From Gluconobacter cadivus (GTDB taxonomy: Bacteria; Pseudomonadota; Alphaproteobacteria; Acetobacterales; Acetobacteraceae), in assembly GCF_015244745.1 (NCBI RefSeq), contig NZ_JABCQI010000005.1:1-64000 (forward strand): a stretch of DNA of 64,000 nt, in the 5' to 3' direction. The notes below the pieces were generated by a model. That model saw only the letters and a list, made by a program, of their open reading frames with translations, had not been told where the DNA came from and searched no databases. Below are positions 7,404-16,607 of this stretch, piece by piece; position 1 is the stretch's first letter, and every line of letters begins with the position of its first letter. A program made the translations under genes and the position numbers.

Positions 7404-9836
7404 TCAGGCTGTTGTGATGGCGATGCCTTCGGAACGGAACCGGCGGAAGACGTCAAAGAGAATGGCGTCCTGCACGCTGCTGGCGTCGCGCGCGGAAGTA
7501 AGGGCGACACTCAGGGTCACAGTCAGGCTGTCTGCGGTAATGGCACTGACCCTGACTTTGGGGGCGGGTGTTGCGAGGACGTCGTCGCGATGTGCGGCAA
7601 CTTCCAGCAGCATGGATTTTGCTTTTTCCGGATGGGTCGCCACCGGAACCTGAAATGTTAGGGTCAGGGTGCCCGTCGCACCGCTCAGCGTGGCGTTTTT
7701 GACGCTTGTGGTGATGAACTGTGAGTTCGGAACGATCATGGTCGAACCGTCGCTCAACCCAATATCGGTCGCGCGGATGCTGATGCGCTTGATATCGCCC
7801 CGTGTACCGGCGATTTCGACCATGTCTCCAACGCGCACTGGCCGTTCGGCCATAAGAATAACGCCAGAGACGAAGTTCTGCACGATGGATTGCAGGCCAA
7901 AACCGATACCGACCGAGAGAGCACTGACCACCCAGGTCAGGTTCTGCACAGACACCCCGGCGATGGAGAGAATGCCAAGGCCGACGAGGATCCACGAACA
8001 ATAGGTGAAAATGCTGAGGATCGACGTGCGACTGCCGATATCAAGGCGCGTGGTTGGGAAAAACCGGTCCCTGATCCAGCCTCGGGTCTGGCGGATGGCG
8101 TAATAGGCGACCACAGCCAGCACGATGACCAGCACGACCGTATCGAGAGAAATCTTCACGCCGTGAATGGTGTTGCCGACGAACAGCAGCCAGAGGCGGG
8201 TCGTGATATCCGTAACACTGAAGCTGCCATCTGTTTGTGCAATGGAAAACAGCAGCAGAAGCAGCAGGATATTTCCAAGCCCGGAGAGGATCACTCCGAT
8301 CTGCGACAGGCGCGGCTGGGGAAGGCCAAGCTGCATCAGGCGGAGGCTGAAGAAACTGCCTTCCGAAAACAGCCGCTCCAGAACATCGCGCCAGCACAAA
8401 CCCAGAAGGGCCACGATGGCCACACCGGTACCCAGCGAGAGCAGCCAGCCATTGAGCGTGAAGGCGAAGGCCACATAGCCCAGCAGGATGGAAATGACCG
8501 TGACCGTCAGAAGCAGGCTGGACACGCCTAGCGCGGATGGCGCAAAGCCGCGCGTATCGTTCTGGTTGCCCAGTCGGCGGAACGTATCCACGGCACATAG
8601 GCCAATGGCGATGGAGAACGCGATTTCCAGCAGGATCTGAAGCGTCTGGCCGAAAGCATCCTGAGCCTGAAAGGCGCGCAGCAGATCCAGAAGAAGAATG
8701 CTGATCGCCAGAATCCAGTCCACACCCCGAAGCGCCTTGCGCTCACCGGGATTACCCTGCGCCAGAACGCCGCTCCGTCCAAAAACAGGCAGTCCGGCGC
8801 CGATAATAAAGCCACAGACAGGAACGGTCTCCCCGATGATCGCACCAATCGGGCCGCCGCCATCAGGCAGGGCTGCCGCAGCCCAGATGAACCATGTCAG
8901 TGTAGCGATCAGGGCTTCCAGCGCACCGTTCAGCGTAATGGCAATGACGCTGGCGGAGAGCGCCTCTTTCACGCTGTCTTCAGTGGCGGGCCGGAAATGG
9001 GCGCCACAGCGCTTGAGCAGACGCAGGATCAAAGGAGAGCTGAGGCCGATGACCGCGAACGTGATCGCGCAGCCGATCAGAAGGTGGAGCCAGTTCGCCA
9101 GAACGCCGCCTTCATGAAACGAAGAGTGGTTTTCGGCGCGCTCGGTCAGGAGTGTGTTCCAGAAGCGCGGAGCCAGCGGTGAAACCGTATGTTCGGACAG
9201 AGCTGCGTGCTGAAGCTGTGTGCGACGCGCGTTGATGGCCGTGTTGAGTTGCTGGGCCTGAAGATTATAGAGTCTGGCACGGATCAGGGCCGATTTTACA
9301 GACTGCGCATTCTGTTGCATCCGCTGCCGCTGTGCCGTGACGGAGGGATCTTCGTTTTCCGCCGCGCTGGTGCCGAGGATCTTCAGAAAAGATTCGGTGA
9401 TGTTGTCGTAGGACTGGATCTGCGTGACGGCGTCCTGCGTGTTCTGCTGGACCTTCTGGATCCGGGACGACAGGCTGTCGAGTTCGCTGTTGCCCGTATT
9501 TTCATCCTTGCGGTTCAGAACGGCGAAGACCTGGCGCAAGGTGGTGGCGCTGTCGTCGAGCTGGTGAGCGATGGTGCTGGAAACCGCAGCCCAGCCAAGG
9601 CCGGATGTGGTGGGATCGGACTGCGCGTCGTTTCCGATGCCTTTCAGCATGGGCTTTGAAGGGGCCGTGTTCGTTTGGGCTGTAGCCTGAGGCGCAGCAC
9701 GTGCAGCGGGAGGAACCAGTCCTGCAAAAACCAGTGTGAAAGCGACGGACAGAACACTCAGAACACGTCCGCAAACGGCTCCAGACCGCTGTTGTTTAAG
9801 AGATGAAGAGGCGCGCGCGGCAGGCCGTGTGGTCAT
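7404..9836 (-). CDS. Large MscS-family mechanosensitive channel (DUF3772 type)
   Basis: An 810-residue exported membrane protein. An N-terminal signal (VLSVLSVAFTLVFAGLVPPAARA) is followed by a periplasmic helical part with DUF3772 character up to about residue 260, then about ten membrane segments. The C-terminal MscS core has the pore-lining helix (VSALSVGIGFGLQSIVQNFVSG) and the beta domain (GDMVEIAGTRGDIKRISIRATDI). Such proteins open under hypo-osmotic stress. The ATG at 9836 is chosen because the signal peptide follows directly; the frame is open further upstream. Confidence 0.88.
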   Translation of the reverse strand: MTTRPAARASSSLKQQRSGAVCGRVLSVLSVAFTLVFAGLVPPAARAAPQATAQTNTAPSKPMLKGIGNDAQSDPTTSGLGWAAVSSTIAHQLDDSATTLRQVFAVLNRKDENTGNSELDSLSSRIQKVQQNTQDAVTQIQSYDNITESFLKILGTSAAENEDPSVTAQRQRMQQNAQSVKSALIRARLYNLQAQQLNTAINARRTQLQHAALSEHTVSPLAPRFWNTLLTERAENHSSFHEGGVLANWLHLLIGCAITFAVIGLSSPLILRLLKRCGAHFRPATEDSVKEALSASVIAITLNGALEALIATLTWFIWAAAALPDGGGPIGAIIGETVPVCGFIIGAGLPVFGRSGVLAQGNPGERKALRGVDWILAISILLLDLLRAFQAQDAFGQTLQILLEIAFSIAIGLCAVDTFRRLGNQNDTRGFAPSALGVSSLLLTVTVISILLGYVAFAFTLNGWLLSLGTGVAIVALLGLCWRDVLERLFSEGSFFSLRLMQLGLPQPRLSQIGVILSGLGNILLLLLLFSIAQTDGSFSVTDITTRLWLLFVGNTIHGVKISLDTVVLVIVLAVVAYYAIRQTRGWIRDRFFPTTRLDIGSRTSILSIFTYCSWILVGLGILSIAGVSVQNLTWVVSALSVGIGFGLQSIVQNFVSGVILMAERPVRVGDMVEIAGTRGDIKRISIRATDIGLSDGSTMIVPNSQFITTSVKNATLSGATGTLTLTFQVPVATHPEKAKSMLLEVAAHRDDVLATPAPKVRVSAITADSLTVTLSVALTSARDASSVQDAILFDVFRRFRSEGIAITTA

Positions 9837-9917
9837 GCGTCGGGTGTTCCGTTCAGTGTCTTGATGGGTTTTCAACGGTTTGCAGGGACAGGGGTTCGAT
9901 TGCGGCGGAGAACACGG

Positions 9918-9957
9918 ATATGAAAAAGGCATCTTTTCCCAAAGAGAAAAGATGCCC
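9918..9957 (-). terminator. Rho-independent terminator of pyrD
   Basis: An inverted repeat with arms ggcatcttttc (9928-9938) and gaaaagatgcc (9946-9956) forms a perfect stem with a 7-base loop. On the minus strand it is followed by a CTTTTTC tract, 26 bases after the pyrD stop. Confidence 0.75.
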
Positions 9958-9982
9958 GGGAGGCGTAAAGTGCTGCGGAGGA

Positions 9983-11056
9983 TCAGTCCTTCCAGTCCAC
10001 TCCATGCGCGTCCGCAATCGACTCGAAGCCGTCGCGACGCATGGCGTCCAGAAGTTCCTGTTTCATGCGGCTCAGGATACCGGGCCCCTGAAGCACGAAA
10101 GAGGAATAGATCTGCACCATGTCCGCGCCCATGCGGATGCGGGCAAGAATATCCTCGCCTGTTTCAATGCCGCCGCAGGAAATCAGCTCCAGCCGGCCCT
10201 TGTTCAGTCCGGAGACGATCCGCAGCACATCCCGCGAACGGGCCGCCAGAGGGCGCCCGGACAGGCCGCCGGTTTCGCGGGCTGCCGGATCGCGCAGGCT
10301 GCCGGGACGGGCGATGGTCGTGTTGGTCAGGATCAGGCCCTGCGCACCACCTTCGATGGCTGCTTCAAGGATCGGTTCGTAGGAGCTGTCATCCAGATCC
10401 GGCGCGAGCTTGACCAGAAGTGGCGGCCGTTCGGGGTTGCGCGTGTTGATCGCTGCCAGAAGCTCTTTCAGCATCGCCGCCGACTGAAGATCCCGCAGGC
10501 CCGGCGTATTGGGCGAGGACAGATTCATCGTGATGTAGTCGGCATACGGCCGCACACGGGCAACGAGTTCCGGATAATCCCGAAGCGGGTCGGAGCCGGT
10601 CTTGTTGATGCCGATATTCACGCCCAATGGAACGATCGGGCCGCGCGTCCGGCCATTGGGCATCGGGCGGTGCAGACGGGCGAGACGTCGGCAGAAGCGG
10701 TTCACGCCGCAGCCATTGAATCCCATACGGTTGATGATCGCGCCATCCTCGACCAGCCGGAACAACCGTGGGCCCGGATTGCCGGGCTGGGGGCGGGGCG
10801 TCACGGTTCCGGCCTCGATATGCCCGAAGCCCAGCTTTGCAAGCGGGCGAATGGCGCGGGCATCCTTGTCGAACCCGGCGGCCAGGCCGATCGGATTGGG
10901 AAAGCGCAGGCCGAGCACACGGGTCGAGAGGGCCGGGACGTCTTTCGGCGCCTGACCGCCGAGGCCAAGAGCGAGAGAGTGAATGGCAAGTTCATGCGCC
11001 GTTTCGGTGTCGAAGCGGTGCAGGAGAGGAGTGACGAGCGTTCCGAGATCGATCAT
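9983..11056 (-). CDS. pyrD: Dihydroorotate dehydrogenase (quinone), class 2
   Basis: A 357-residue membrane-associated flavoprotein that oxidises dihydroorotate to orotate in pyrimidine synthesis and passes electrons to ubiquinone. The N-terminal helix typical of class 2 (ETAHELAIHSLALGL) precedes the FMN barrel. Seen motifs are FPNPIGLAAGFDKDA, GFGHIEAGTVTPRPQPGNP, LFRLVEDGAIINRMGFN and NLSSPNTPGLR, where the catalytic Ser lies. Start ATG at 11056. Confidence 0.96.
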   Translation of the reverse strand: MIDLGTLVTPLLHRFDTETAHELAIHSLALGLGGQAPKDVPALSTRVLGLRFPNPIGLAAGFDKDARAIRPLAKLGFGHIEAGTVTPRPQPGNPGPRLFRLVEDGAIINRMGFNGCGVNRFCRRLARLHRPMPNGRTRGPIVPLGVNIGINKTGSDPLRDYPELVARVRPYADYITMNLSSPNTPGLRDLQSAAMLKELLAAINTRNPERPPLLVKLAPDLDDSSYEPILEAAIEGGAQGLILTNTTIARPGSLRDPAARETGGLSGRPLAARSRDVLRIVSGLNKGRLELISCGGIETGEDILARIRMGADMVQIYSSFVLQGPGILSRMKQELLDAMRRDGFESIADAHGVDWKD

Positions 11057-11169
11057 GAATCGTTTCCATACCCTAATCCGTGCTGTGAAGCATCCACCTC
11101 ACAGCTTTGGGCGATGTCTGGTGGCGTTTTATCTTGGCGGTAACGCAGGGACACGATAGACGCGAATGC

Positions 11170-11409
11170 ATGTCCGATGCCCCTACTTCTGAATCCTATG
11201 ACGAGCCTTACCTTGAGACGTGTTGCCGCTCGACGCTGCACCGGCTTCTGCTCTGTGGCGCGACGGGCCGCCCGACCGGATTGAAAGACCAGCCCTGTCT
11301 GGAGCGGCTGGAGCGGCTGGGCTTGTCCGAACTGCGTGATGACGGGCGCTTCGTGATTACGCAGGACGGTTTGAAGCGGCATAGTGAAGAAATCGGCCCA
11401 ACAGGCTGA
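11170..11409 (+). CDS. Small protein of unknown function
   Basis: A 79-residue cytoplasmic protein with no motif I recognise. The C-terminal half (LERLERLGLSELRDDGRFVITQDGLKRH) reads like a winged-helix tail, with a final helix-strand-helix pattern, and two Cys occur at positions 18-19. It diverges from pyrD and converges with the alpha/beta hydrolase, whose stop is 2 bases away. Start ATG at 11170 chosen because upstream sequence in the frame is poor. Confidence 0.55.
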   Translation: MSDAPTSESYDEPYLETCCRSTLHRLLLCGATGRPTGLKDQPCLERLERLGLSELRDDGRFVITQDGLKRHSEEIGPTG

Positions 11410-11411
11410 GG

Positions 11412-12221
11412 TCAGGTTTTCAGAAACTCCAGAACTGCACGGTTGAACTTTTCAGTTTCGTCCAGAAAAACCATGTGAGCACTGTCTTCGAAGTCCATGC
11501 CGGTACAGTTGGGCATGTGCTGTGCGACCCAGGCGGGACCTTCGGGGTTCAGTATCGTATCTTTTCGGGCCACCATCATCAGGGCCGGAAGCGTGAGATG
11601 CGGCAGGACATCGCGCCAGTCCTGCGTGGTGTGATCGGCCATCATGGCGCTGCGGGCATGTGCGGGACTATGTGCCATCTCGCGAAGCAGGAAGGCTTTT
11701 TCTTCGTCTGGAAGGGGATGGCAGATGCAGTTTTCCAGATTGGCCCGGTCGAAGTCTTCCGGGGTGAGGGTTAGTTGCTGCTGTACGGCCGTCAGGCCCG
11801 CCTGATCGTAACAGTCGGCATGGCCGAGCTTCCAGTCAGCAGAATAATACTGTTTCGGGGTCTGCTGGACGAATATGGCATTACGGATGCGCTCTGATCC
11901 GAACAGTTCCAGATACGACCAGATGACCGGACAGCCGATCGACCAGCCCAGAACCGTGACGTCCCGCAGGTTCAGCGCCACCAGCAGGTCCCGTAGATCG
12001 GCGGCCAGACGCGCGATCCTGTAACCGTGTGACGGTTTTTCCGAACGCCCATGGCCGCGCAGGTCCACAGTGATGACGCGGGCCTGTTCTGAGATCGGGC
12101 CGATATTGCGGTGAAAGAAGCGTCCCGAAAACGTCCAGCCATGAATCATGACGATGGGCCGTCCGTGTCCCTGTTCCTCGTAATGGATGCGGATTCCGTC
12201 ACTGGTCGTGATATGCGGCAT
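11412..12221 (-). CDS. Alpha/beta hydrolase
   Basis: A 269-residue alpha/beta-fold hydrolase. The oxyanion loop is HGWTFSG, the nucleophile Ser lies in LGWSIGC (G-x-S-x-G), the acid is likely the Asp in VARKDTILNPEG and the base the His in DSAHMVFLDE. It resembles non-haem peroxidase/esterase-like hydrolases, but the substrate is not evident. Start ATG at 12221 is followed by the canonical PHITTSDGIRIHYEEQG. It diverges from dusB. Confidence 0.85.
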   Translation of the reverse strand: MPHITTSDGIRIHYEEQGHGRPIVMIHGWTFSGRFFHRNIGPISEQARVITVDLRGHGRSEKPSHGYRIARLAADLRDLLVALNLRDVTVLGWSIGCPVIWSYLELFGSERIRNAIFVQQTPKQYYSADWKLGHADCYDQAGLTAVQQQLTLTPEDFDRANLENCICHPLPDEEKAFLLREMAHSPAHARSAMMADHTTQDWRDVLPHLTLPALMMVARKDTILNPEGPAWVAQHMPNCTGMDFEDSAHMVFLDETEKFNRAVLEFLKT

Positions 12222-12354
12222 GGTCTTCTCCGTAAAAACACTGGCCGGATGGGGCGTGGACATTGTCGCAGGCCATAGCGCGCGGACCGTAAGGCGGGTT
12301 GCGTTCAAAGGAGCGTTTGCGCTTGCGGGGGCAGGGCGGTAAATTGGAAGGGCC

Positions 12355-13470
12355 ATGACTGTTTCCTCACCTTCCGTCACGCCTGACGCGCCTGAAACCG
12401 CTCCTCCGAACCGTGTTCTGAAACCCATTGATCTGGGGCAGGGGGTGGTGATCGAGGACCCGGTGATCCTCGCCCCGCTCTCAGGGGTGACGGATCTGCC
12501 GTTCCGCCAGCTCGCGCGCGATCTGGGAGCAGGGCTTGTCGTATCGGAAATGATCGCCTCCTGGGCGATGATCCGTGAGAACGAAAACACCATGCGCATG
12601 GCGCGGATGGCCGAGCGCGGGCCCAATGCGGTCCAGCTTGCCGGGTGTGATCCCGAAGCCATGGCGCAGGCGGCGAAGATTTCGGTCGATGGAGGGGCAA
12701 ACCTCATCGACATCAATTTTGGCTGTCCGGTGAAGAAAGTGGCGATCGGGCAGATGGCTGGCTCCGCACTGATGCGCGACGAGGTTTTGGCCGGGAAGCT
12801 GCTGGAAGCCACGGCGCGGGCCGTGAATGTGCCGGTGACGCTTAAGATGCGCATGGGCTGGGACCACAACTCTCTCAATGCGCCGCGTCTGGCGAAAATC
12901 GCGGAAGAGAGCGGAATCCGGCTTGTGACGGTTCACGGTCGCACCCGGCAGATGTTCTATAACGGCACCGCGGACTGGCGTTTCGTCAAAACGGTGAAGG
13001 ACGCGGTGTCGCTGCCGGTCATCGTTAATGGTGACATCAACACCATCCGCGATGCGCGTGAGGCGCTGCACCAGTCTCAGGCCGATGGTGTGATGATCGG
13101 GCGGGGTTGTTATGGTCGTCCGTGGTTCACGGCGCAGGTGGCGCAGTCCCTACGGACGGGCGAGGATGTGCCGGACCCGGATCTGGCGACCGAAAAAGAG
13201 ATTGCCCTGCGTCATTATCGCATGATGCTCGACCATTTCGGCGAACGTCCGGGACTGCGCCTCGCGCGCAAACATGTCTCCTGGTATTCCGCTGGGCTGC
13301 CGGGGTCTGCGACGTTCCGCTCTACGATCAATAATGTGGATAATGCCGCTGAAGCCATTGCGCTGCTCGAAGGCTTCTATGACCGTCATATCGAAGCCGG
13401 TGTCGTCCGCAACCGCGAAGCCGGACCGGCAGGCAGTCTGAGCCGCGATGGCACGCGTGAGGCGGCCTGA
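12355..13470 (+). CDS. dusB: tRNA-dihydrouridine synthase B
   Basis: A 371-residue FMN enzyme reducing uridine in the tRNA D-loop. The N-terminal barrel has [20 protein letters not shown], the catalytic Cys in [18 protein letters not shown] and [12 protein letters not shown], and the C-terminal helical domain follows. This is the nifR3 gene of alphaproteobacteria, which normally heads the nifR3-ntrB-ntrC operon; that context is kept here in reduced form. Start ATG at 12355. Confidence 0.95.
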   Translation: MTVSSPSVTPDAPETAPPNRVLKPIDLGQGVVIEDPVILAPLSGVTDLPFRQLARDLGAGLVVSEMIASWAMIRENENTMRMARMAERGPNAVQLAGCDPEAMAQAAKISVDGGANLIDINFGCPVKKVAIGQMAGSALMRDEVLAGKLLEATARAVNVPVTLKMRMGWDHNSLNAPRLAKIAEESGIRLVTVHGRTRQMFYNGTADWRFVKTVKDAVSLPVIVNGDINTIRDAREALHQSQADGVMIGRGCYGRPWFTAQVAQSLRTGEDVPDPDLATEKEIALRHYRMMLDHFGERPGLRLARKHVSWYSAGLPGSATFRSTINNVDNAAEAIALLEGFYDRHIEAGVVRNREAGPAGSLSRDGTREAA

Positions 13471-13485
13471 GGTCATGCGCTGTTC

Positions 13486-14211
13486 ATGACGGAAGTGTCC
13501 GTATCCGGTCTGGTCGAGCAGGGCTGTCATCCGGTTTTCCTCTACGGAGCCTCCCGGCTGGACCGGCAGGACGTGGCCCGCAGGCTGCACGGCCACAGCC
13601 CGCGCGCTCGGCACCCTTTCGTGGTTGCGGCCCTGACTGCCACCCCGCGCGCCTTGCGCGAGGCGGCACTGTTTGGAAGCGCCGAGGCGGGCTGGATGCA
13701 GCAGGCACAGGGCGGAACTCTTCTGCTGGATGAAATCGACTGTCTGTGTCCCGCGATGCAGGACCGGTTTGTGGACTGTCTTGCGCAGACGGATCTGCGC
13801 GTCATCGCCGGAAGCCGTCACGATCCGCTCTTGCTTCTGCGACAGGGGGGGCTGGCGGCAGGGCTGCACCAGTGGTTGTCGGCGCTGCCGTCGGCGCAGC
13901 GGATGGGGCCTGAACGCATCGGCGCGGTCTGTCGTCTGGCGGCCGGTACGGGCACGGCACGTCCTCGCGGATTGGAGCGTGCGCTGGAACGGCCTTTGTC
14001 TGAATATCTTGAAGGTGATCTGGAAAACGGCGCGGGTGATCTGCATGCCTGTGTGGTGGGAGAAGTCGAGCGGCCGTTGATTACAATGGTCCTGCGCCGG
14101 ACCTGCGGCAACCAGTTGCGGGCCGCTTCCATTCTGGGAGTGAACCGCAACACCCTGCGCAAACGTATTCGCGAACTGGATATCACGATCCCGAAAGGCA
14201 TCGACGAGTGA
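13486..14211 (+). CDS. Degenerate NtrC-like protein
   Basis: A 241-residue remnant of a sigma-54 activator. It lacks a receiver domain. The AAA+ part is short: the Walker A position reads FLYGASRLDRQDVARRL with no GxxGxGK, the GAFTGA loop is missing between ALFGSAEAG and WMQQA, and only Walker B (GGTLLLDEID) is well kept. The C-terminus has a good Fis-type helix-turn-helix (RAASILGVNRNTLRKRIREL). It sits between dusB and ntrY, exactly where ntrB-ntrC lie in relatives; ntrB is absent. The frame is open and coupled to ntrY, so it may survive as a DNA-binding protein rather than a pseudogene. Confidence 0.75.
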   Translation: MTEVSVSGLVEQGCHPVFLYGASRLDRQDVARRLHGHSPRARHPFVVAALTATPRALREAALFGSAEAGWMQQAQGGTLLLDEIDCLCPAMQDRFVDCLAQTDLRVIAGSRHDPLLLLRQGGLAAGLHQWLSALPSAQRMGPERIGAVCRLAAGTGTARPRGLERALERPLSEYLEGDLENGAGDLHACVVGEVERPLITMVLRRTCGNQLRAASILGVNRNTLRKRIRELDITIPKGIDE

Positions 14212-16607
14212 AATTGCGTTCCCTGAGGCGCCTGTTTGCAAGGCTGACGAGTGCCAACGGGGCGGTTCTTCTGACAGTTCTGGCGCTCGTACTGGCCTTT
14301 GCGACGTTCGTCGTGCTGTCAGGTGGCATGTCTCTGGCGCACCGGCCGCAGGTTCAGGCAATCGTCTTCCTGCTCGATTTCATCACGCTTATGCTGATTG
14401 CGGCAGCGGCCGTGGTGCAGATCGGGCGGATGGTGGCCGAACGCAGGCTTGGTCTGGCGGGCGCACGTCTGCATGTGCGGCTTATTACACTGTTCGGCAT
14501 CGTGGCGGTCGCCCCGACTATTGTCGTGGGGGCAGTCGCGACGCTCTTTTTCCATTATGGTGTGGAAATCTGGTTCTCCAACCGTGTGAATGATGCCCTG
14601 ACGGAGGCACGATCGGTCGCAGTCGGTTATCTGCAGGAGCATAACGACAACGCCCGAACCGAAGCTTTCGCGCTCGCGAACACGCTGATTACGGTCCAGA
14701 ACGACGAGCTTTTCTCTCGCGGGACTGATCTTTTCCATGACCCGGCGCGTCTTCAGGAATTTCTGGACGACGAAGTCACGGAACGGGGCCTGACGGATGC
14801 GGAGGTCTTCGATCCCCTGACGTCCAAAGTTCTGGCCGTCGGTGGCCTTCTGGGCAGCGATGCGGATATGTCCACGGCCCCGCCACTCCCGCCGAAATCG
14901 GTTGTGGAACTGGCCCGACATGGCGAGGCCGTGATTCTTGATCGCCCGGATCAGCGCAAGGTGCGGGCCGTGGTGGCGCTGGGCGGCAATTCGGGGCTCA
15001 TGCTGGTCATTACCCGGCCGGTCGATCCGGATGTGGTGGAACACATGCGTCGGACGGATACTCTGGTTGCCGATTATCAGCGGCTGATTGCCAATCGTGG
15101 CAAGACGCAGGTCCTGTTCGCGGTCATTTTCGCACTGATGGGCCTGCTGGTTCTGGCGGTGGGAATGCTGACGGGTCTGGCGCTGGCCAACCGGATCGCC
15201 AATCCGCTAGGTCTTCTCATTCTGGCCGCCCAGCGGATTTCCAAAGGGGATCTGGGCGTTCGGGTTCCGGTTCCGGAAGACGCGGGGCAGGAAAAGGACG
15301 ACGAGGTGACGGGGCTGTCGCGTGCGTTCAACAGCATGACAGACCAGCTCGAAAGCCAGCGGTCCGAACTGATGCAGGCCTATGACCAGATCAACGAGCG
15401 CCGCCGCTTTACCGAAACCGTGCTTGCCGGTGTCTCGGCGGGCGTGATCGGACTGGACCGGGCGCAGGTGATCGAACTGCCGAACCGCGCAGCCTCCAGT
15501 GTGCTCCAGCGCGACCTCCAGCCCACCATCGGCCGGAAACTGACGGAGCGTGTGCCGGAGTTCTCCGCCCTGCTGGAGGCGGCACGCATGGCGCCAGAGC
15601 GCGTCCATACGGCCGAAATCCAGGTGGATACCGAAGGTGCGCAGCGTCCGGGTGGGCCGGGCGAGGGCGCCGGTGCGGGGGCGGGACGGACGCTGCTTGT
15701 GCGGGTCGTGGCGGAACTACGCGGTCAGGACGTCGCGGGTTATGTCGTGACCTTCGATGACATCACGGATCTCCAGTCCGCTCAGCGCAAGGCCGCGTGG
15801 GCCGATGTGGCACGTCGTGTGGCGCACGAGATCAAAAATCCGCTGACCCCGATCCAGCTGGCGGCAGAGCGTCTGAAACGGCGCTTCCTCAAGGAAATCC
15901 ACTCTGACCCCGAGACCTATACGCAGCTTGTCGATACGATCGTGCGGCAGGTCGGTGATATCGGACGGATGGTTGACGAGTTCTCCGCCTTTGCGCGGAT
16001 GCCACAGCCCGTCATGCAGCCGGAGGACTTCTCGCGGCTGTGTCGGGAGGCGCTGGTGCTCCAGCGTAATGCCCATCCCGAAATTGTGTTCGAGACCACT
16101 GGACTGCCTCCCTCAGGGCCAATTGTGCGGTGTGACCGGCGACTCATCGGTCAGGCACTGACAAACCTTTTACAGAATGCAGCCGATGCTATCAGCATGA
16201 CAGGCCGCGGAAAACCGGGAGAAAATGCTTCCGGACAGCCCGCAGGGCAGGCAGTGCAGCCAATAGGACACATTGTGGTGGGCTTGCACATTCGCGGCGG
16301 GCATGTCCTGCTAGACATAGAAGATGACGGGATCGGCCTGCCGACGGTGGAACGCCACCGGCTGACCGAGCCTTATGTAACCCACAAGGCGAAAGGCACC
16401 GGCCTCGGCCTTGCGATCGTCAAGAAGATCATGGAGGACCATTCCGGGATGCTTCAGCTCACTGATCGGGAACCAGACCTTTCCCGTGGCCCGACATCCG
16501 GGCAGCGGGGAACGCGCGTCACCCTGTCCCTGCCGTTATGGGAGCAGGAGAGCCATGTCCCCGGGGAAACGGACCTTCAGACTATGAGGACAGCAGATGG
16601 AACATGA
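14208..16607 (+). CDS. ntrY: Sensor histidine kinase NtrY
   Basis: A 799-residue membrane sensor kinase. Four hydrophobic segments lie in residues about 15-110 and 295-320 around a periplasmic loop, followed by HAMP (ANRIANPLGLLILAAQRI), a PAS-like region, the phospho-acceptor box VAHEIKNPLTPIQLAAERL and a HATPase with DGIGLP and GTGLGLAIVKKI. It partners NtrX in nitrogen and redox control in alphaproteobacteria. The GTG start overlaps the upstream stop by 4 bases. A low-complexity Gly/Ala insert lies near residue 485. Confidence 0.93.
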   Translation: MKLRSLRRLFARLTSANGAVLLTVLALVLAFATFVVLSGGMSLAHRPQVQAIVFLLDFITLMLIAAAAVVQIGRMVAERRLGLAGARLHVRLITLFGIVAVAPTIVVGAVATLFFHYGVEIWFSNRVNDALTEARSVAVGYLQEHNDNARTEAFALANTLITVQNDELFSRGTDLFHDPARLQEFLDDEVTERGLTDAEVFDPLTSKVLAVGGLLGSDADMSTAPPLPPKSVVELARHGEAVILDRPDQRKVRAVVALGGNSGLMLVITRPVDPDVVEHMRRTDTLVADYQRLIANRGKTQVLFAVIFALMGLLVLAVGMLTGLALANRIANPLGLLILAAQRISKGDLGVRVPVPEDAGQEKDDEVTGLSRAFNSMTDQLESQRSELMQAYDQINERRRFTETVLAGVSAGVIGLDRAQVIELPNRAASSVLQRDLQPTIGRKLTERVPEFSALLEAARMAPERVHTAEIQVDTEGAQRPGGPGEGAGAGAGRTLLVRVVAELRGQDVAGYVVTFDDITDLQSAQRKAAWADVARRVAHEIKNPLTPIQLAAERLKRRFLKEIHSDPETYTQLVDTIVRQVGDIGRMVDEFSAFARMPQPVMQPEDFSRLCREALVLQRNAHPEIVFETTGLPPSGPIVRCDRRLIGQALTNLLQNAADAISMTGRGKPGENASGQPAGQAVQPIGHIVVGLHIRGGHVLLDIEDDGIGLPTVERHRLTEPYVTHKAKGTGLGLAIVKKIMEDHSGMLQLTDREPDLSRGPTSGQRGTRVTLSLPLWEQESHVPGETDLQTMRTADGT

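Noticed and set aside
9803-11143. Open frame of 446 codons on the plus strand opposite pyrD
   Set aside because: It is a mirror of pyrD codons in GC-rich DNA, with no motif of its own, while pyrD is unmistakable.
13150-14361. Open frame of 403 codons on the minus strand opposite dusB and the NtrC relic
   Set aside because: Antisense shadow without recognisable domains; the plus-strand genes have overlapping starts and stops.
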